A DNA stretch of 64,000 bases from Acidobacteriota bacterium (GCA_014584705.1 JACTMJ010000008.1:159607-223606); one strand, 5' to 3'. Shown: positions 25,436 through 33,697, counted from the first letter of the stretch. The notes: generated from the sequence alone by a model not told the origin. Numbers and translations: made by a program.

Positions 25436-27208
25436 TCACTCCCCGTGCGCCGGCGCGCTTCTCCGCGTTTCCGCCTGGACGGATGCGTTTTCTCGGTCGT
25501 CCAGAATCTGACGTGCGCGTACAATTGCCACGCGGACGTTTGCGCAAAGATTCTCCGCCCCTACAATGGCCTGGAAATCCGCATTGCTCATCAGTTCCAG
25601 CGGTTGCGGGCGCATCCCGCAAAGGAGCATCACCCTTCCGGAACGTCGCAGCGCCTGCGACAGATTCGCGATGGCGTGGATGCCGGTGGCGTCGAGAGCC
25701 GTCATGTTGCGAAGGCGAATGATGACAACGTAGGGCAGGCTGGGGAGATCTCTCTCAACGATTGCGAGCTTCGCGGTGGAGCCAAACAGAAATGGACCGT
25801 GTATCCGGTAGAGCGCCACCTCCGCCGGAATCTCATTCAGTTGAAGGCTGTGTTGTTCCCCTTCGGACACGTCTTCAGGAGTGATTCTCGAAACGGTTGT
25901 CGTCTGGGTAACGCCGCGGATGAAGAGCAGCACCGCCAGAACCATGCCGGCTTCGACGGCAACCGTGAGGTCCGCGAGCACGGTGAGGGCGAAGGTGACG
26001 GCCCAGACGGCGATATCCGTCCAACTGAGACGAAGGATCGCTCCGATCTCTTTCCACTCACCCATGTTGTAGGCAACCGTGAACAGAATCGCGGCAAGCA
26101 GGGCGAGCGGAATGTGTTTCGCAAGGGGGGCGGCGAAGAGCAGGATCGCGAGGATCACAAGAGCGTGAATCATGCCCGCCATTGGCGTCCGCGCGCCGGC
26201 GCGGACGTTCGTTGCGGTGCGGGCAATGGCTCCTGTGGCGGGTAAGCCACCGGCCAGTGGCGAAACCATGTTGGCGAGACCTTGCGCGACGAGTTCGACA
26301 TTGGGGTTGTGTCGGTCTCCGCTCATTCGGTCGGCTACCACCGCGGAGAGCAGGCTCTCAATCGCACCGAGCATCGCTACGGTGAGCGCGGGTGAAAGCA
26401 GGCCAAACATCAGTTCCGGACGAAACTTTGGCAAATGGAACTCGGGGAGGCCTGAAGGAAATTCCCCAAACCGGCTGCCGATCGTTTCGAGGGGCATCCC
26501 AAAAGTAAAGCTGGCGAGTGTTCCTATGAACAGCACCACCACCGCGCCGGGTATTCGCGGAGAGAATCTTCTTATCAGAAGGATGGCCACCAGGGCGATG
26601 GCAGCGGTACCGGCGGCCCATGGATTCACCGTATGCCATGCCTGAGCCAGCGCCCACATGCGATCCAGAAAACGGTCGGCGGACGGGGCGGGGTGCAGCC
26701 CGAAGAAGTCCTTGATCTGGGTGCTGGCGATGAGGACGGCAATTCCATTCGTGAACCCGATGACAACGGGGCGCGGGATGTAGGCAATCGCGGAGCCCAA
26801 ACCGGTAAGGCCGAGCAGAAGGAGAATCACTCCAGCCATCAGCGTGCACATATAGAGGCCGTCCAGACCATGAGCGGCCACGATCCCGGATACGACAACC
26901 ACAAAGGCCCCCGTCGGGCCGCCAATCTGCACTCTTGACCCACCGAACGCGGAAATCAGGAAGCCTGCCAGTACGGCGCAGTAGAGGCCCGAAGCCGGTG
27001 GAACGCCGGAGGCGATGGCGAACGCGAGGGCGAGAGGGAGCGCGACCAGGCCGACCGTGAGTCCGGCGGACAGATCATGCAAGAACGTGGGGAGATTGTA
27101 GTTTGAGAAGATTTGGAACGACTTGGGAAGCGAATCTCCCCAGAGCCGCAGACGGGCGGCAAGCGCGCGAGGCGGCCACTGCATACGGAACCCCATGCGT
27201 GCGTTCAT
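25436..27208 (-). CDS. SulP-family anion transporter with C-terminal STAS domain
   Basis: About 590 aa. The hydrophobic part has 12-14 segments, starting at LPTFLHDLSAGLTVGLVALPLALAFAIASGVPPASGLY, the classic SulP entry motif. It includes GGSRVQIGGPTGAFVVVVSGIV and NPNVELVAQGLANMVSPLAGGLPATGAIARTATN. A STAS domain covers about residues 465-570 (PYVVIIRLRNMTALDATGIHAI). Members transport sulfate, bicarbonate or other anions. The start is uncertain: Met at 27208 is used here, with 27196 and a longer reading as alternatives. Two hairpins lie just upstream. Confidence 0.9.
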   Translation of the reverse strand: MNARMGFRMQWPPRALAARLRLWGDSLPKSFQIFSNYNLPTFLHDLSAGLTVGLVALPLALAFAIASGVPPASGLYCAVLAGFLISAFGGSRVQIGGPTGAFVVVVSGIVAAHGLDGLYMCTLMAGVILLLLGLTGLGSAIAYIPRPVVIGFTNGIAVLIASTQIKDFFGLHPAPSADRFLDRMWALAQAWHTVNPWAAGTAAIALVAILLIRRFSPRIPGAVVVLFIGTLASFTFGMPLETIGSRFGEFPSGLPEFHLPKFRPELMFGLLSPALTVAMLGAIESLLSAVVADRMSGDRHNPNVELVAQGLANMVSPLAGGLPATGAIARTATNVRAGARTPMAGMIHALVILAILLFAAPLAKHIPLALLAAILFTVAYNMGEWKEIGAILRLSWTDIAVWAVTFALTVLADLTVAVEAGMVLAVLLFIRGVTQTTTVSRITPEDVSEGEQHSLQLNEIPAEVALYRIHGPFLFGSTAKLAIVERDLPSLPYVVIIRLRNMTALDATGIHAIANLSQALRRSGRVMLLCGMRPQPLELMSNADFQAIVGAENLCANVRVAIVRARQILDDRENASVQAETRRSAPAHGE

Positions 27209-27245
27209 CCGCGGCCAGCCTACCTCACGAAATCGAAAGATCGAA

Positions 27246-27268
27246 TTGCGGAGAGCGAAGCTCCGCAA
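27246..27268. repeat. Hairpin upstream of the SulP gene
   Basis: Perfect 8-bp inverted repeat TTGCGGAG (27246-27253) / CTCCGCAA (27261-27268) with a 7-nt loop. It lies about 40 nt upstream of the SulP start on the minus strand, so it would be in the mRNA leader if the promoter lies further upstream. Function unknown. Confidence 0.5.
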
Positions 27269-27302
27269 CAGCATTTAGGATCGCACATTCTCCGACAGAC
27301 GA

Positions 27303-27345
27303 ATCGCGCCGGGAGTTCTCCTTCGCGGAGACCGCCCGGCGCGAT
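27303..27345. terminator. Long stem-loop downstream of the Gfo/Idh oxidoreductase gene
   Basis: Perfect 11-bp arms ATCGCGCCGGG (27303-27313) and CCCGGCGCGAT (27335-27345). A nested small hairpin (TCTCC / GGAGA) sits inside the 21-nt loop. It begins 26 nt after the stop of the minus-strand oxidoreductase gene, the usual place for a terminator. There is no U-tract, and it could also be a member of a dispersed palindromic repeat family. Confidence 0.5.
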
Positions 27346-27371
27346 GATGGTTGCATCTTCGGAAGTATCTT

Positions 27372-28865
27372 CTAGGCCCAGGTCCAGCCCTTGCGAACGA
27401 CGGGTTTGAGGTACTTGTTCGCGCTCTCGTTGTTGGTGAAGCGCATCTTTGCGGGATCGTATTCGAGTTTGCCCTCGCTGCGGATTGCGGCTACGCCCAA
27501 CAGCATCCACTCGACGAAGGGCGATGCCACGTTGAAATTCGAGCAGGCCTGCTCGCCGCCTTTGCAGGCGCGAATCCAATCGTTGTAATGGCCGGGAGAA
27601 CGCGTGAGGACCTTGTCCGGGAACTTGTAATCCGCCATTCTCGATACGGGAATCAGGCGCGTATCCTCGCCGTAGGTGCCGGTGGTCAGCATTCCCTTGT
27701 CGCCGATGAACAGGCTGCCGTTGGGGCTGGGCGTGCGGGCATTCGGGTTCTTCTGGACCTCCAGGAATTTCTCGTAATTGAAGACGTCGCCGACGTAGGG
27801 GCTGGTCTCGGCCGGAGGGGCGCTGCCGCGCGGAACCGGCACGGACGGCAGATCTCCGATCAGTTCGCCCGCCGGAACGCCCGGAATCTCCGGCTGCTGC
27901 TTCATTCCGTCATACCAGAAGAGCTTCACGGCCGGCATGGAGCCGCGCGCGGGAAAGTCGAAGCGGGTGACGGATTGGAGGGGGAACTGGAAGCTGCTGA
28001 CGCCTTCGCGTTTGATGCACTCGACGCTGGTGGGCGAGCCCAATTGCAGCGCCAGATTCGGAGCGCCCAGAATGTGGCAGGCCATATCGCCCAGCGCGCC
28101 GCAACCGAAGTCAAAGAACCCGCGCCAGTTGAAGGGGAGGTAGAAGCCGAAAGCGCCGGGCTTGCCGGTGTCCGGCCCGGCGGTAAAGGGGCGGTTTTCC
28201 GCGAGGCCCAGCCAGACGTCCCAATCGAGCGTGGCGGGGATGGCGGTGGGCGCGGGAATCTCGGTGACGCCCTGCGGCCAAACCGGGCGGTTCGTCCAGG
28301 CATGCACTTCCGTCACGTTGCCGATCTCGCCGTCCCAGATCATCTCGGCGGCCTGCCGGGTGCCTTCGTTCGAGTAGCCCTGGTTGCCCATCTGGGTGGC
28401 TACGCCGTACTTGTTGGCGGTTTCGCGCAGCAGGCGCGCTTCCCAGACGGTGCGCGTGAGGGGCTTTTGCACGTAGACGTGCTTGCCCCGGGTCATGGCC
28501 CAGTTGGCCGCCATGGCGTGCATGTGGTCCGGCGTGCTGACGATCACGGCGTCGATTCCGTTGCCTTCCTTGTCGAGCATCTTGCGGAAATCGCGATATT
28601 TCGGAGCCTTCTCGTAGCGCTTGTATGTGTCCGCCGCGCGCGCTTCGTCGGCGTCGCAAAGGGCCACGATATTCTCTTCGCGGCACCCGTAAATGTCGCT
28701 TCTGCCCTTGCCACCGGAGCCAATCGCGGCGATATTCAATTTCTCGTTGGGAGAGCGATAGCCCAAGCGCTTGAGGGAAGCGGAACTGCCGAATCCGGCG
28801 ACCGGGACGGCCCCCGCGAAAAGGGATCCGATGAAGAAATGCCGTCTGTTAAACCTGGCTGACAC
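27372..28865 (-). CDS. Tat-exported Gfo/Idh/MocA-family oxidoreductase
   Basis: 497 aa. Begins with a Tat-type signal NRRHFFIGSLFAGAVPVAG. The Rossmann domain follows (KLNIAAIGSGGKGRSDI; VALCDADEARAADTY; GIDAVIVSTPDHMHA), with EKP-like HVYVQKPLTRTVWEARLL. The C-terminal catalytic domain contains PAPTAIPATLDWDVWLG and GALGDMACHILG, typical of exported acidobacterial/planctomycete paralogues that act on sugars such as inositol or uronates. Start codon is GTG at 28865, fixed by AGGAGGT five nucleotides upstream. Read toward the SulP gene. Confidence 0.9.
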   Translation of the reverse strand: MSARFNRRHFFIGSLFAGAVPVAGFGSSASLKRLGYRSPNEKLNIAAIGSGGKGRSDIYGCREENIVALCDADEARAADTYKRYEKAPKYRDFRKMLDKEGNGIDAVIVSTPDHMHAMAANWAMTRGKHVYVQKPLTRTVWEARLLRETANKYGVATQMGNQGYSNEGTRQAAEMIWDGEIGNVTEVHAWTNRPVWPQGVTEIPAPTAIPATLDWDVWLGLAENRPFTAGPDTGKPGAFGFYLPFNWRGFFDFGCGALGDMACHILGAPNLALQLGSPTSVECIKREGVSSFQFPLQSVTRFDFPARGSMPAVKLFWYDGMKQQPEIPGVPAGELIGDLPSVPVPRGSAPPAETSPYVGDVFNYEKFLEVQKNPNARTPSPNGSLFIGDKGMLTTGTYGEDTRLIPVSRMADYKFPDKVLTRSPGHYNDWIRACKGGEQACSNFNVASPFVEWMLLGVAAIRSEGKLEYDPAKMRFTNNESANKYLKPVVRKGWTWA

Positions 28866-28947
28866 CTGAACCTCCTATGTTCCTCAATATCCTATCGCTA
28901 TCAGACGCTGCCCCGCCGCCCGGGCCAGGCAGTCCGTGCCGGGGCGC

Positions 28948-28963
28948 TGTGACCGGAGTCACG
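28948..28963. promoter_or_regulatory. Crp/Fnr-type palindrome TGTGA-N6-TCACG
   Basis: TGTGA (28948-28952), six bases, then TCACG (28959-28963); this matches the Crp-type consensus TGTGA-N6-TCACA at 9 of 10 positions. It lies between the divergent oxidoreductase (start 28865) and radical SAM gene (start 28997 or 29192), so it could control either. No regulator gene of this family is in the window. Inferred from consensus. Confidence 0.4.
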
Positions 28964-28996
28964 GTTAGGCATGCCCGCGAGGTGTAGGCTGGAAGC

Positions 28997-30268
28997 ATGC
29001 GGGGACTCATCCACTTTGACGGCAAAGCGCATTCGACTGTTTCGGATGCCCGCGAGGTGGAGTTGCCAAGGCAAGGTCATCCGGGCGGGCGCGAAGCTCC
29101 GTCGCTCGCCCGGCATCCCGGCTCGCACGGAAACCCGCACGGACACCCCCGTCCGCATGGGCACCCAGGGGCCAAAGGCGGCCATGGCCACATGACGCCG
29201 CGCGACTATGCCCTCACCCCGCTGAATATCTATTGGGAAATGACGCAGGCCTGCGCGCTTGCCTGCCGCCATTGCCGGGCGGAGGCGATGCCGCTGCCGC
29301 ATCCCAATGAACTCAGCTACGCGGAGGGGCTACGTTTCCTTGATCAGATCAAAGATTTCGGAGACCCGCTGCCGCACCTGATTCTAACGGGCGGGGACCC
29401 TCTGAACCGTCCTGATCTATTTATGATCATCGACGAGGCGCAGGCCCGGGGGATCGGCGTGTCCATCACTCCGGCGGCGACGGCCGTGCTCACGCGGACG
29501 GTGCTGGAGAAGCTGAAAGCGCACGGTGTGGAGGGCCTGGGGCTGAGCCTCGACGGTTCGAACCCGGCGCATCACGACGCTATCCGCGGCGTGGAAGGCA
29601 CGTTCGATCGAACCATGCAGGCCATCGCATGGGGCGAAGAACTCGAAATGCCCATGCAGATCAATACGCTGGTTTCCGCGGAAACGGCGGCGGATATTCC
29701 CGCCGTGTATGAACTGCTCAAGCCGCACCGCATCTCCCGGTGGAGCCTTTTCTTCCTGATCTCCGTGGGGCGCGGCAAGGTGCTGCGGGCACTGGAGGCG
29801 GAAGAAGCCGAAGAGTTGATGCGCTGGATTTACGATACCTCGAAGTCTGCGCCGTTTATTGTCGCCACCACCGAAGCGCCTTCCTACCGCCGCGTGGCAC
29901 TGGAGCGGATGCGGGAAGAGGGCATGACCGGCGACCAGATCAAGCGCAGCGGCTCCGCGCGCGCATTCGGCATCCGGGACGGGCATGGCATCATGTTCGT
30001 TTCGAACACCGGCGACATCTGCCCGGCGGGCTTCCTTCCGGTGACGGCGGGCAATGTGCGCAGGGACAATGTGGCCGATATTTATCGCAATGCGCCGCTC
30101 TTCAAGAAGCTGCACGAACCTCACCATTTCGAGGGCAAGTGCGGCTACTGCGAGTACAGCGCGCTATGCGGAGGCTCCCGCGCGCGGGCGTTCGCGGCCA
30201 CCGGGAACCCGCTGGGAACAGACCCGCTTTGTACCTACCAACCCGCCGCCAAGCCTCACGACCGATAA
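28997..30268 (+). CDS. Radical SAM/SPASM protein (TIGR04053-like) with His/Pro/Gly-rich N-terminus
   Basis: 423 aa from the first ATG. Residues about 40-65 are rich in His, Pro and Gly (eight His in 26 residues), a metal-binding-like leader. From Met66 (29192), MTPRDYALTPLNIYWEMTQ leads into the radical SAM CxxxCxxC (Cys86, Cys90, Cys93). The C-terminal SPASM-type region has GDICPAGFLP, GKCGYCEYSALCGG and DPLC, binding auxiliary Fe-S clusters. LSLDGSNPAHHDAIRG is the beta-6 region. It resembles heme- or peptide-modifying radical SAM enzymes. The start is uncertain: 28997 keeps the His-rich leader, 29192 drops it. Confidence 0.85.
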   Translation: MRGLIHFDGKAHSTVSDAREVELPRQGHPGGREAPSLARHPGSHGNPHGHPRPHGHPGAKGGHGHMTPRDYALTPLNIYWEMTQACALACRHCRAEAMPLPHPNELSYAEGLRFLDQIKDFGDPLPHLILTGGDPLNRPDLFMIIDEAQARGIGVSITPAATAVLTRTVLEKLKAHGVEGLGLSLDGSNPAHHDAIRGVEGTFDRTMQAIAWGEELEMPMQINTLVSAETAADIPAVYELLKPHRISRWSLFFLISVGRGKVLRALEAEEAEELMRWIYDTSKSAPFIVATTEAPSYRRVALERMREEGMTGDQIKRSGSARAFGIRDGHGIMFVSNTGDICPAGFLPVTAGNVRRDNVADIYRNAPLFKKLHEPHHFEGKCGYCEYSALCGGSRARAFAATGNPLGTDPLCTYQPAAKPHDR

Positions 30269-30423
30269 GGCGACCCGCCGAAACAAACGCACGCCCGAGC
30301 GCCATCCTCGCGGGTGTGGAAGCCGCGCGCGGCAAATAATCCGGCCGTAGCGCGAAGAGCGCCCTCCAACGGCGGCAATTCTGCTCCACAATAGGGAATA
30401 CACCTTTAGTTCAAGGAAGGCTC

Positions 30424-31029
30424 ATGCTGATACTTGCATCGGCGTCTCCCCGACGCCGGGAACTGCTGCTGAACGCGGGCATCCCTTTCGCGGTTCGCGT
30501 ACCGGATGTGGACGAGACCGTGCTGCCCGGCGAAAATGCCATCGACTATGTACGCCGGATGGCGGAGCGGAAAGCGTGGGCGGTTTCGATCGGACCGGAC
30601 GAGATTGCTCTGGCCGCCGACACGACGGTCTGCCTCAATGGCGCGATTCTCGGCAAACCCGCGTCCGTGGGTGAAGCCAAGATGATGCTGAAGGTGCTCA
30701 GCGGCAAGACGCACGAAGTCCATTCCGGGATTTGCCTTCGCTATGGCGGCCGCACGCTGACCGATGCATCTACCACGCGCGTCACTTTTGCCACGATGAC
30801 GGACGACGAGATTGAGGAATATGCGCGCAGCGGCGAACCGCTCGATAAGGCCGGCGCTTACGGCATCCAGGGGCTTGCCTCGCGCTATGTGACCGGCATC
30901 GAAGGCGACTACTTCAATGTGGTGGGCTTGCCGGTTTCTCTCGTGTATAAGCGGATGCTGGAGTTGGGCTGGACGCCGAAGGAATTGCAGAACGAGGACC
31001 TGCCTTCGGAAGCGGGCGACCGCCTCTAG
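30424..31029 (+). CDS. maf: Maf-family nucleotide pyrophosphatase
   Basis: 201 aa, the full Maf/HAM1-like fold. Signature LASASPRRRELL opens the protein, followed by PDVDETV, the ADTTV acid motif (LAADTTVCLNGAILGKP), STTRVTFATMTDDEIEEYARSGEPLDKAGAYGIQG and IEGDYFNVVGLP. Maf hydrolyses non-canonical or dTTP/UTP-type nucleoside triphosphates and affects division in some species. AAGGAAGG lies just upstream of the ATG. Its stop shares CTAG with the stop of the convergent gene. Confidence 0.95.
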   Translation: MLILASASPRRRELLLNAGIPFAVRVPDVDETVLPGENAIDYVRRMAERKAWAVSIGPDEIALAADTTVCLNGAILGKPASVGEAKMMLKVLSGKTHEVHSGICLRYGGRTLTDASTTRVTFATMTDDEIEEYARSGEPLDKAGAYGIQGLASRYVTGIEGDYFNVVGLPVSLVYKRMLELGWTPKELQNEDLPSEAGDRL

Positions 31030-31805
31030 CGAAGAAATTTCTTTCGGAGAGTGGGTCCGAATTCCCGAAGCAGGTTGTTGCAGAAGCGGAAGCCAAGTTG
31101 GGTGCTGCTCCGGATAAGGATACTCTCTGCCGTCTGCCGGCTGTCCGGCATCCACTGCGCACCCACCACGCCGGTGGTGTACGCGCCGGCGATTGCGCCC
31201 CAGGCGGGCGCCCAGGATCCGTTATCGCGGCGTGTCATCCAGGTTTGCTTCAGTGCGTTACGCAACTTCGCATTCACGCCGGGCTGCTCCGCCCGAAAGT
31301 AGCGCGGATCTTCGTGCAGAAGCACCGAACCTACCAGAAACTCTGTGCTCTTGAAGACCAGGCGCTGGCCCACGCGGTCCGCGAATCTCCAGTTGTAGGT
31401 TTCGATGGTGCGCGGCCATTCGTTCGGGCTATCGCGAAACGTGGCAAGACCCGCCGTGATGCTGATGCGCGCCAGGGTTTCCGGCTGGAAGGTGCTGAGC
31501 AGTTGCAGTTTCGCCTTTTCTCTGGTGCTGAGCGGGCGGTAGGGAACTCCGGGCGAAACGCTTCGGTGAACCTTGCCGTCCTCGGATGGAGCAGCCACGG
31601 GGAGAAAGGGTTCGGGCGACGGCTCCGCCATGGCAACGGCTACCGGAGCCTCGCTTGCGCCGGACGTGAGATAGGACGGGAGCGGCTTCGTCGTCTGGGG
31701 TTCCGCCGCTCTCGCGCCGGGGCTGCACGCCATGACGATCACGGCGAGAGATGCGGCGATGCCGAAGGCCGGGGCCGGAATGTTACGTCGGATAGATGTG
31801 CTCAT
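31026..31805 (-). CDS. Exported protein of unknown function
   Basis: 259 aa. Signal peptide of about 33 residues (PAFGIAASLAVIVMACSPGARAAEP); MAC may be a lipobox, or cleavage may be after ARA. A Pro/Ala-rich linker (about 40-90) precedes a folded part with TREKAKLQLLSTFQPETLARI, DSPNEWPRTIETYNWRFADRVGQRLVF, LHEDPRYFRAEQPG and TGVVGAQWMPDSRQTAESILIRS. I do not recognise a family, though Solibacter-type genomes often carry similar exported proteins. The last codon overlaps maf's stop by three bases. Confidence 0.75.
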   Translation of the reverse strand: MSTSIRRNIPAPAFGIAASLAVIVMACSPGARAAEPQTTKPLPSYLTSGASEAPVAVAMAEPSPEPFLPVAAPSEDGKVHRSVSPGVPYRPLSTREKAKLQLLSTFQPETLARISITAGLATFRDSPNEWPRTIETYNWRFADRVGQRLVFKSTEFLVGSVLLHEDPRYFRAEQPGVNAKLRNALKQTWMTRRDNGSWAPAWGAIAGAYTTGVVGAQWMPDSRQTAESILIRSSTQLGFRFCNNLLREFGPTLRKKFLR

Positions 31806-32111
31806 GTGAAGCTTCCACGCTCAGCCTATGGGTGAATCCTGCCGGCTCCCAGGAGTGCCCCAGGTGGGATTATCATACTGCATTTTGCTCCCGCCAGTGC
31901 GAATGCGGATACGAGTGTAAACCAAGGGGGCAAGAGGGCCGGCGGGCGGTCAGATCTGGTCCGAACACCATGGCCAACCCTCCGGCGATCAATGACGCCT
32001 GCCGATTGTGGCATGCGGATTTGCCCAGATCAAGGGTCTGTTCCTGGCCGTTGCACGCCGAAATTGAGGGCGGCTGCCGCGATTCCGCCGCGGCGGCCGT
32101 GGGGCGTCCCG
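31806..32111. other. Non-coding gap, about 300 bp
   Basis: I see no supported gene; the short frames on either strand have no ribosome-binding site or recognisable content. The left part probably holds the leader of the exported protein at 31805. The right part holds the hairpin at 32072-32098. Confidence 0.5.
32072..32098. terminator. GC hairpin after the glycosyltransferase operon
   Basis: Arms GGCTGCCGCG (32072-32081) and CGCGGCGGCC (32089-32098) pair at 9 of 10 positions with a 7-nt loop. It lies 14 nt after the stop of the last operon gene on the minus strand. No U-tract. Confidence 0.45.
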
Positions 32112-32687
32112 TCACGATCCCGAGAAAAAGTGGGCCTTTGTGAAAAGAAAAGCGATGCCGATCAGAAAACCGATTGTCGCCTCATACTCCCGGTTGTAGA
32201 GATATTGCGAGAAGGAAAAGCGCCGTGTGCCGGGGATGCGGCCCCGGTACGGAATCAGCAAAGGAACGCGACGCGCATAGTCCGGAAAGTTGGGGAAGAG
32301 GTCGCGCAGGTGCTGCTCTTCGAGCGAAATGGCCGGCAGATAAACCAGCAGGAACACCGCGCCGAACAAGATCGCCAACGGCCACTGCTGTGCCGCATAG
32401 GCCATCCCGGCCGCCACCAGCAGCGTGCCCGCATAAAGCGGATTGCGGATGAACGCGTAGGGACCGCTGGTGGTGAGCGTGGAATCCTTGCGCAGATGGC
32501 CGGCCGCCCAGCCGCGCAGCAGCAAGCCCGGCAGGGAGAGCAACGTGCCGAGGAGCGCGCTCTCCCTGGTGGGAGCGGAGAACCAGGCGAAGGCGACCAG
32601 CAAGAGGAATCCGGCGGGCACGCGGAGCTTGGCCACGAAATCGGCGTAGGGCTTCGGGAAAAACGTGGAGGGCGCGCTGGCGCTCAT
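32112..32687 (-). CDS. Isoprenylcysteine methyltransferase-like membrane protein
   Basis: 191 aa with about five membrane segments. The C-terminal half carries the ICMT/PEMT-type signature: LTTSGPYAFIRNPLYAGTLL, then SLEEQHLRDLFPNFPDYARRVPLLIPYRGRI. This SAM-dependent methyltransferase-like fold in bacteria often modifies lipids or is of unknown substrate. It is the last gene of the operon: its ATG overlaps the glycosyltransferase stop (ATGA). A hairpin follows the stop. Confidence 0.85.
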   Translation of the reverse strand: MSASAPSTFFPKPYADFVAKLRVPAGFLLLVAFAWFSAPTRESALLGTLLSLPGLLLRGWAAGHLRKDSTLTTSGPYAFIRNPLYAGTLLVAAGMAYAAQQWPLAILFGAVFLLVYLPAISLEEQHLRDLFPNFPDYARRVPLLIPYRGRIPGTRRFSFSQYLYNREYEATIGFLIGIAFLFTKAHFFSGS

Positions 32688-33691
32688 GGGGCATGCTCCT
32701 TGCTGGCTTGCGCGGACCGGCTCGTCTCCATCGCGGAGCGCAGCGCTTCGAAAACGGTCTCCGGCGAAAGGCGTTGCATCCAGTCGCTCTCCGCATCCGC
32801 GCGCTTATAACTGACGGGAGCGGCGGGGTCGCGCAGCACGGTGATGCCGCGGGAAAGGGGGCCGTTGCGGGTGGGATCCGTCGGGCCAAAGAGCGCGACG
32901 CCGGGCCGGCCGAGGGCTGCCGCCAAGTGCAGCGGACCGCTATCGACGCCGACCACCGCCGTCGCGCGGCGCGTGGCGTGGATCAACCCCGGGAGCGAGG
33001 AAACGTGCGGCAGGACATGCGCCATTTCCCCCAAGCGCGAACGGTCCGCTTCCGCGACGTTCATCACCAGCGGGAGGCCTTCCTTCTTGGCGAGCAGCGC
33101 GGCTAGGCGCTGGTAATGCGGCAGCGGCCACTGCTTGCTCTTCCAACCGGCGAAGGGGTTGGCCAGAACGAAGGGGCCGTCCGGAAGCACGCCCTCCGGT
33201 TCCCCGGCGGGCAGAGTGCAATCGAGGCCGGATTCGTGGACGCCCAGTGCGCGCATGAGATCAAGGTGCATCTCCGCGATGTGCCGGGACTCGGGCTGAA
33301 CGCGGTGGCCATAGAAAACGGAAGCGAGCGGCTCGCGGCAGGCCGCGCGCGTGTAGCCGATTGTGGATCTCGCGGCGGAGAATCTTGCCACCAGAGCGCT
33401 TTGGATGAGGCCTTGCAAATCGATTGCCAGGTGATAGCCTGCATCGCGGAGCCGCCGCGCCGTCGCCCATACGCTCCCGCCTTCTCGGTCGAACGCAATC
33501 ACGCGCCGCAAGGCCGGATTCCCTTCGAGCAGAGGCGTCCAGCGCGGCTTGACGATCCAATCAATCGCCATCGCGGGGTAGCGCCGCTTGAGATTTTCGA
33601 CGGCGGGCAACGCATGGAGAATGTCGCCCATCGCGCCGAGGCGAACGACGAGTACCCGTTCCGTGCCGTTCAATGAAAGAGCCTCTTTCAT
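32684..33691 (-). CDS. Family-9 glycosyltransferase (lipopolysaccharide heptosyltransferase I-like)
   Basis: 335 aa GT-B enzyme. N-terminal VLVVRLGAMGDILHALPAVENLKRRYP is characteristic of WaaC/heptosyltransferase I. The C-terminal domain has LPGLIHATRRATAVVGVDSGPLHLAAALGRPGVALFGPTDPTRNGPLS, the ADP-heptose binding GDSGxxH-type motif. Such enzymes add heptose to the LPS inner core, working at the cytoplasmic face of the inner membrane. Starts 6 nt after the cytidylyltransferase-like gene and overlaps the methyltransferase gene by ATGA. Confidence 0.9.
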   Translation of the reverse strand: MKEALSLNGTERVLVVRLGAMGDILHALPAVENLKRRYPAMAIDWIVKPRWTPLLEGNPALRRVIAFDREGGSVWATARRLRDAGYHLAIDLQGLIQSALVARFSAARSTIGYTRAACREPLASVFYGHRVQPESRHIAEMHLDLMRALGVHESGLDCTLPAGEPEGVLPDGPFVLANPFAGWKSKQWPLPHYQRLAALLAKKEGLPLVMNVAEADRSRLGEMAHVLPHVSSLPGLIHATRRATAVVGVDSGPLHLAAALGRPGVALFGPTDPTRNGPLSRGITVLRDPAAPVSYKRADAESDWMQRLSPETVFEALRSAMETSRSAQASKEHAP

Positions 33692-33697
33692 GCGCCG

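Noticed and set aside
27351..28862. Plus-strand open frame opposite the Gfo/Idh gene
   Set aside because: It mirrors the oxidoreductase frame; no start signal and no recognised domain.
29046..29059. Direct repeats at 28971 and 29046 as a CRISPR or att-like site
   Set aside because: Only two copies, no spacers of equal length, no integrase nearby; they look like a local duplication.
31992..32810. Plus-strand frame opposite the methyltransferase gene
   Set aside because: It is a shadow of the ICMT-like gene and has Gln/Arg-rich low complexity.
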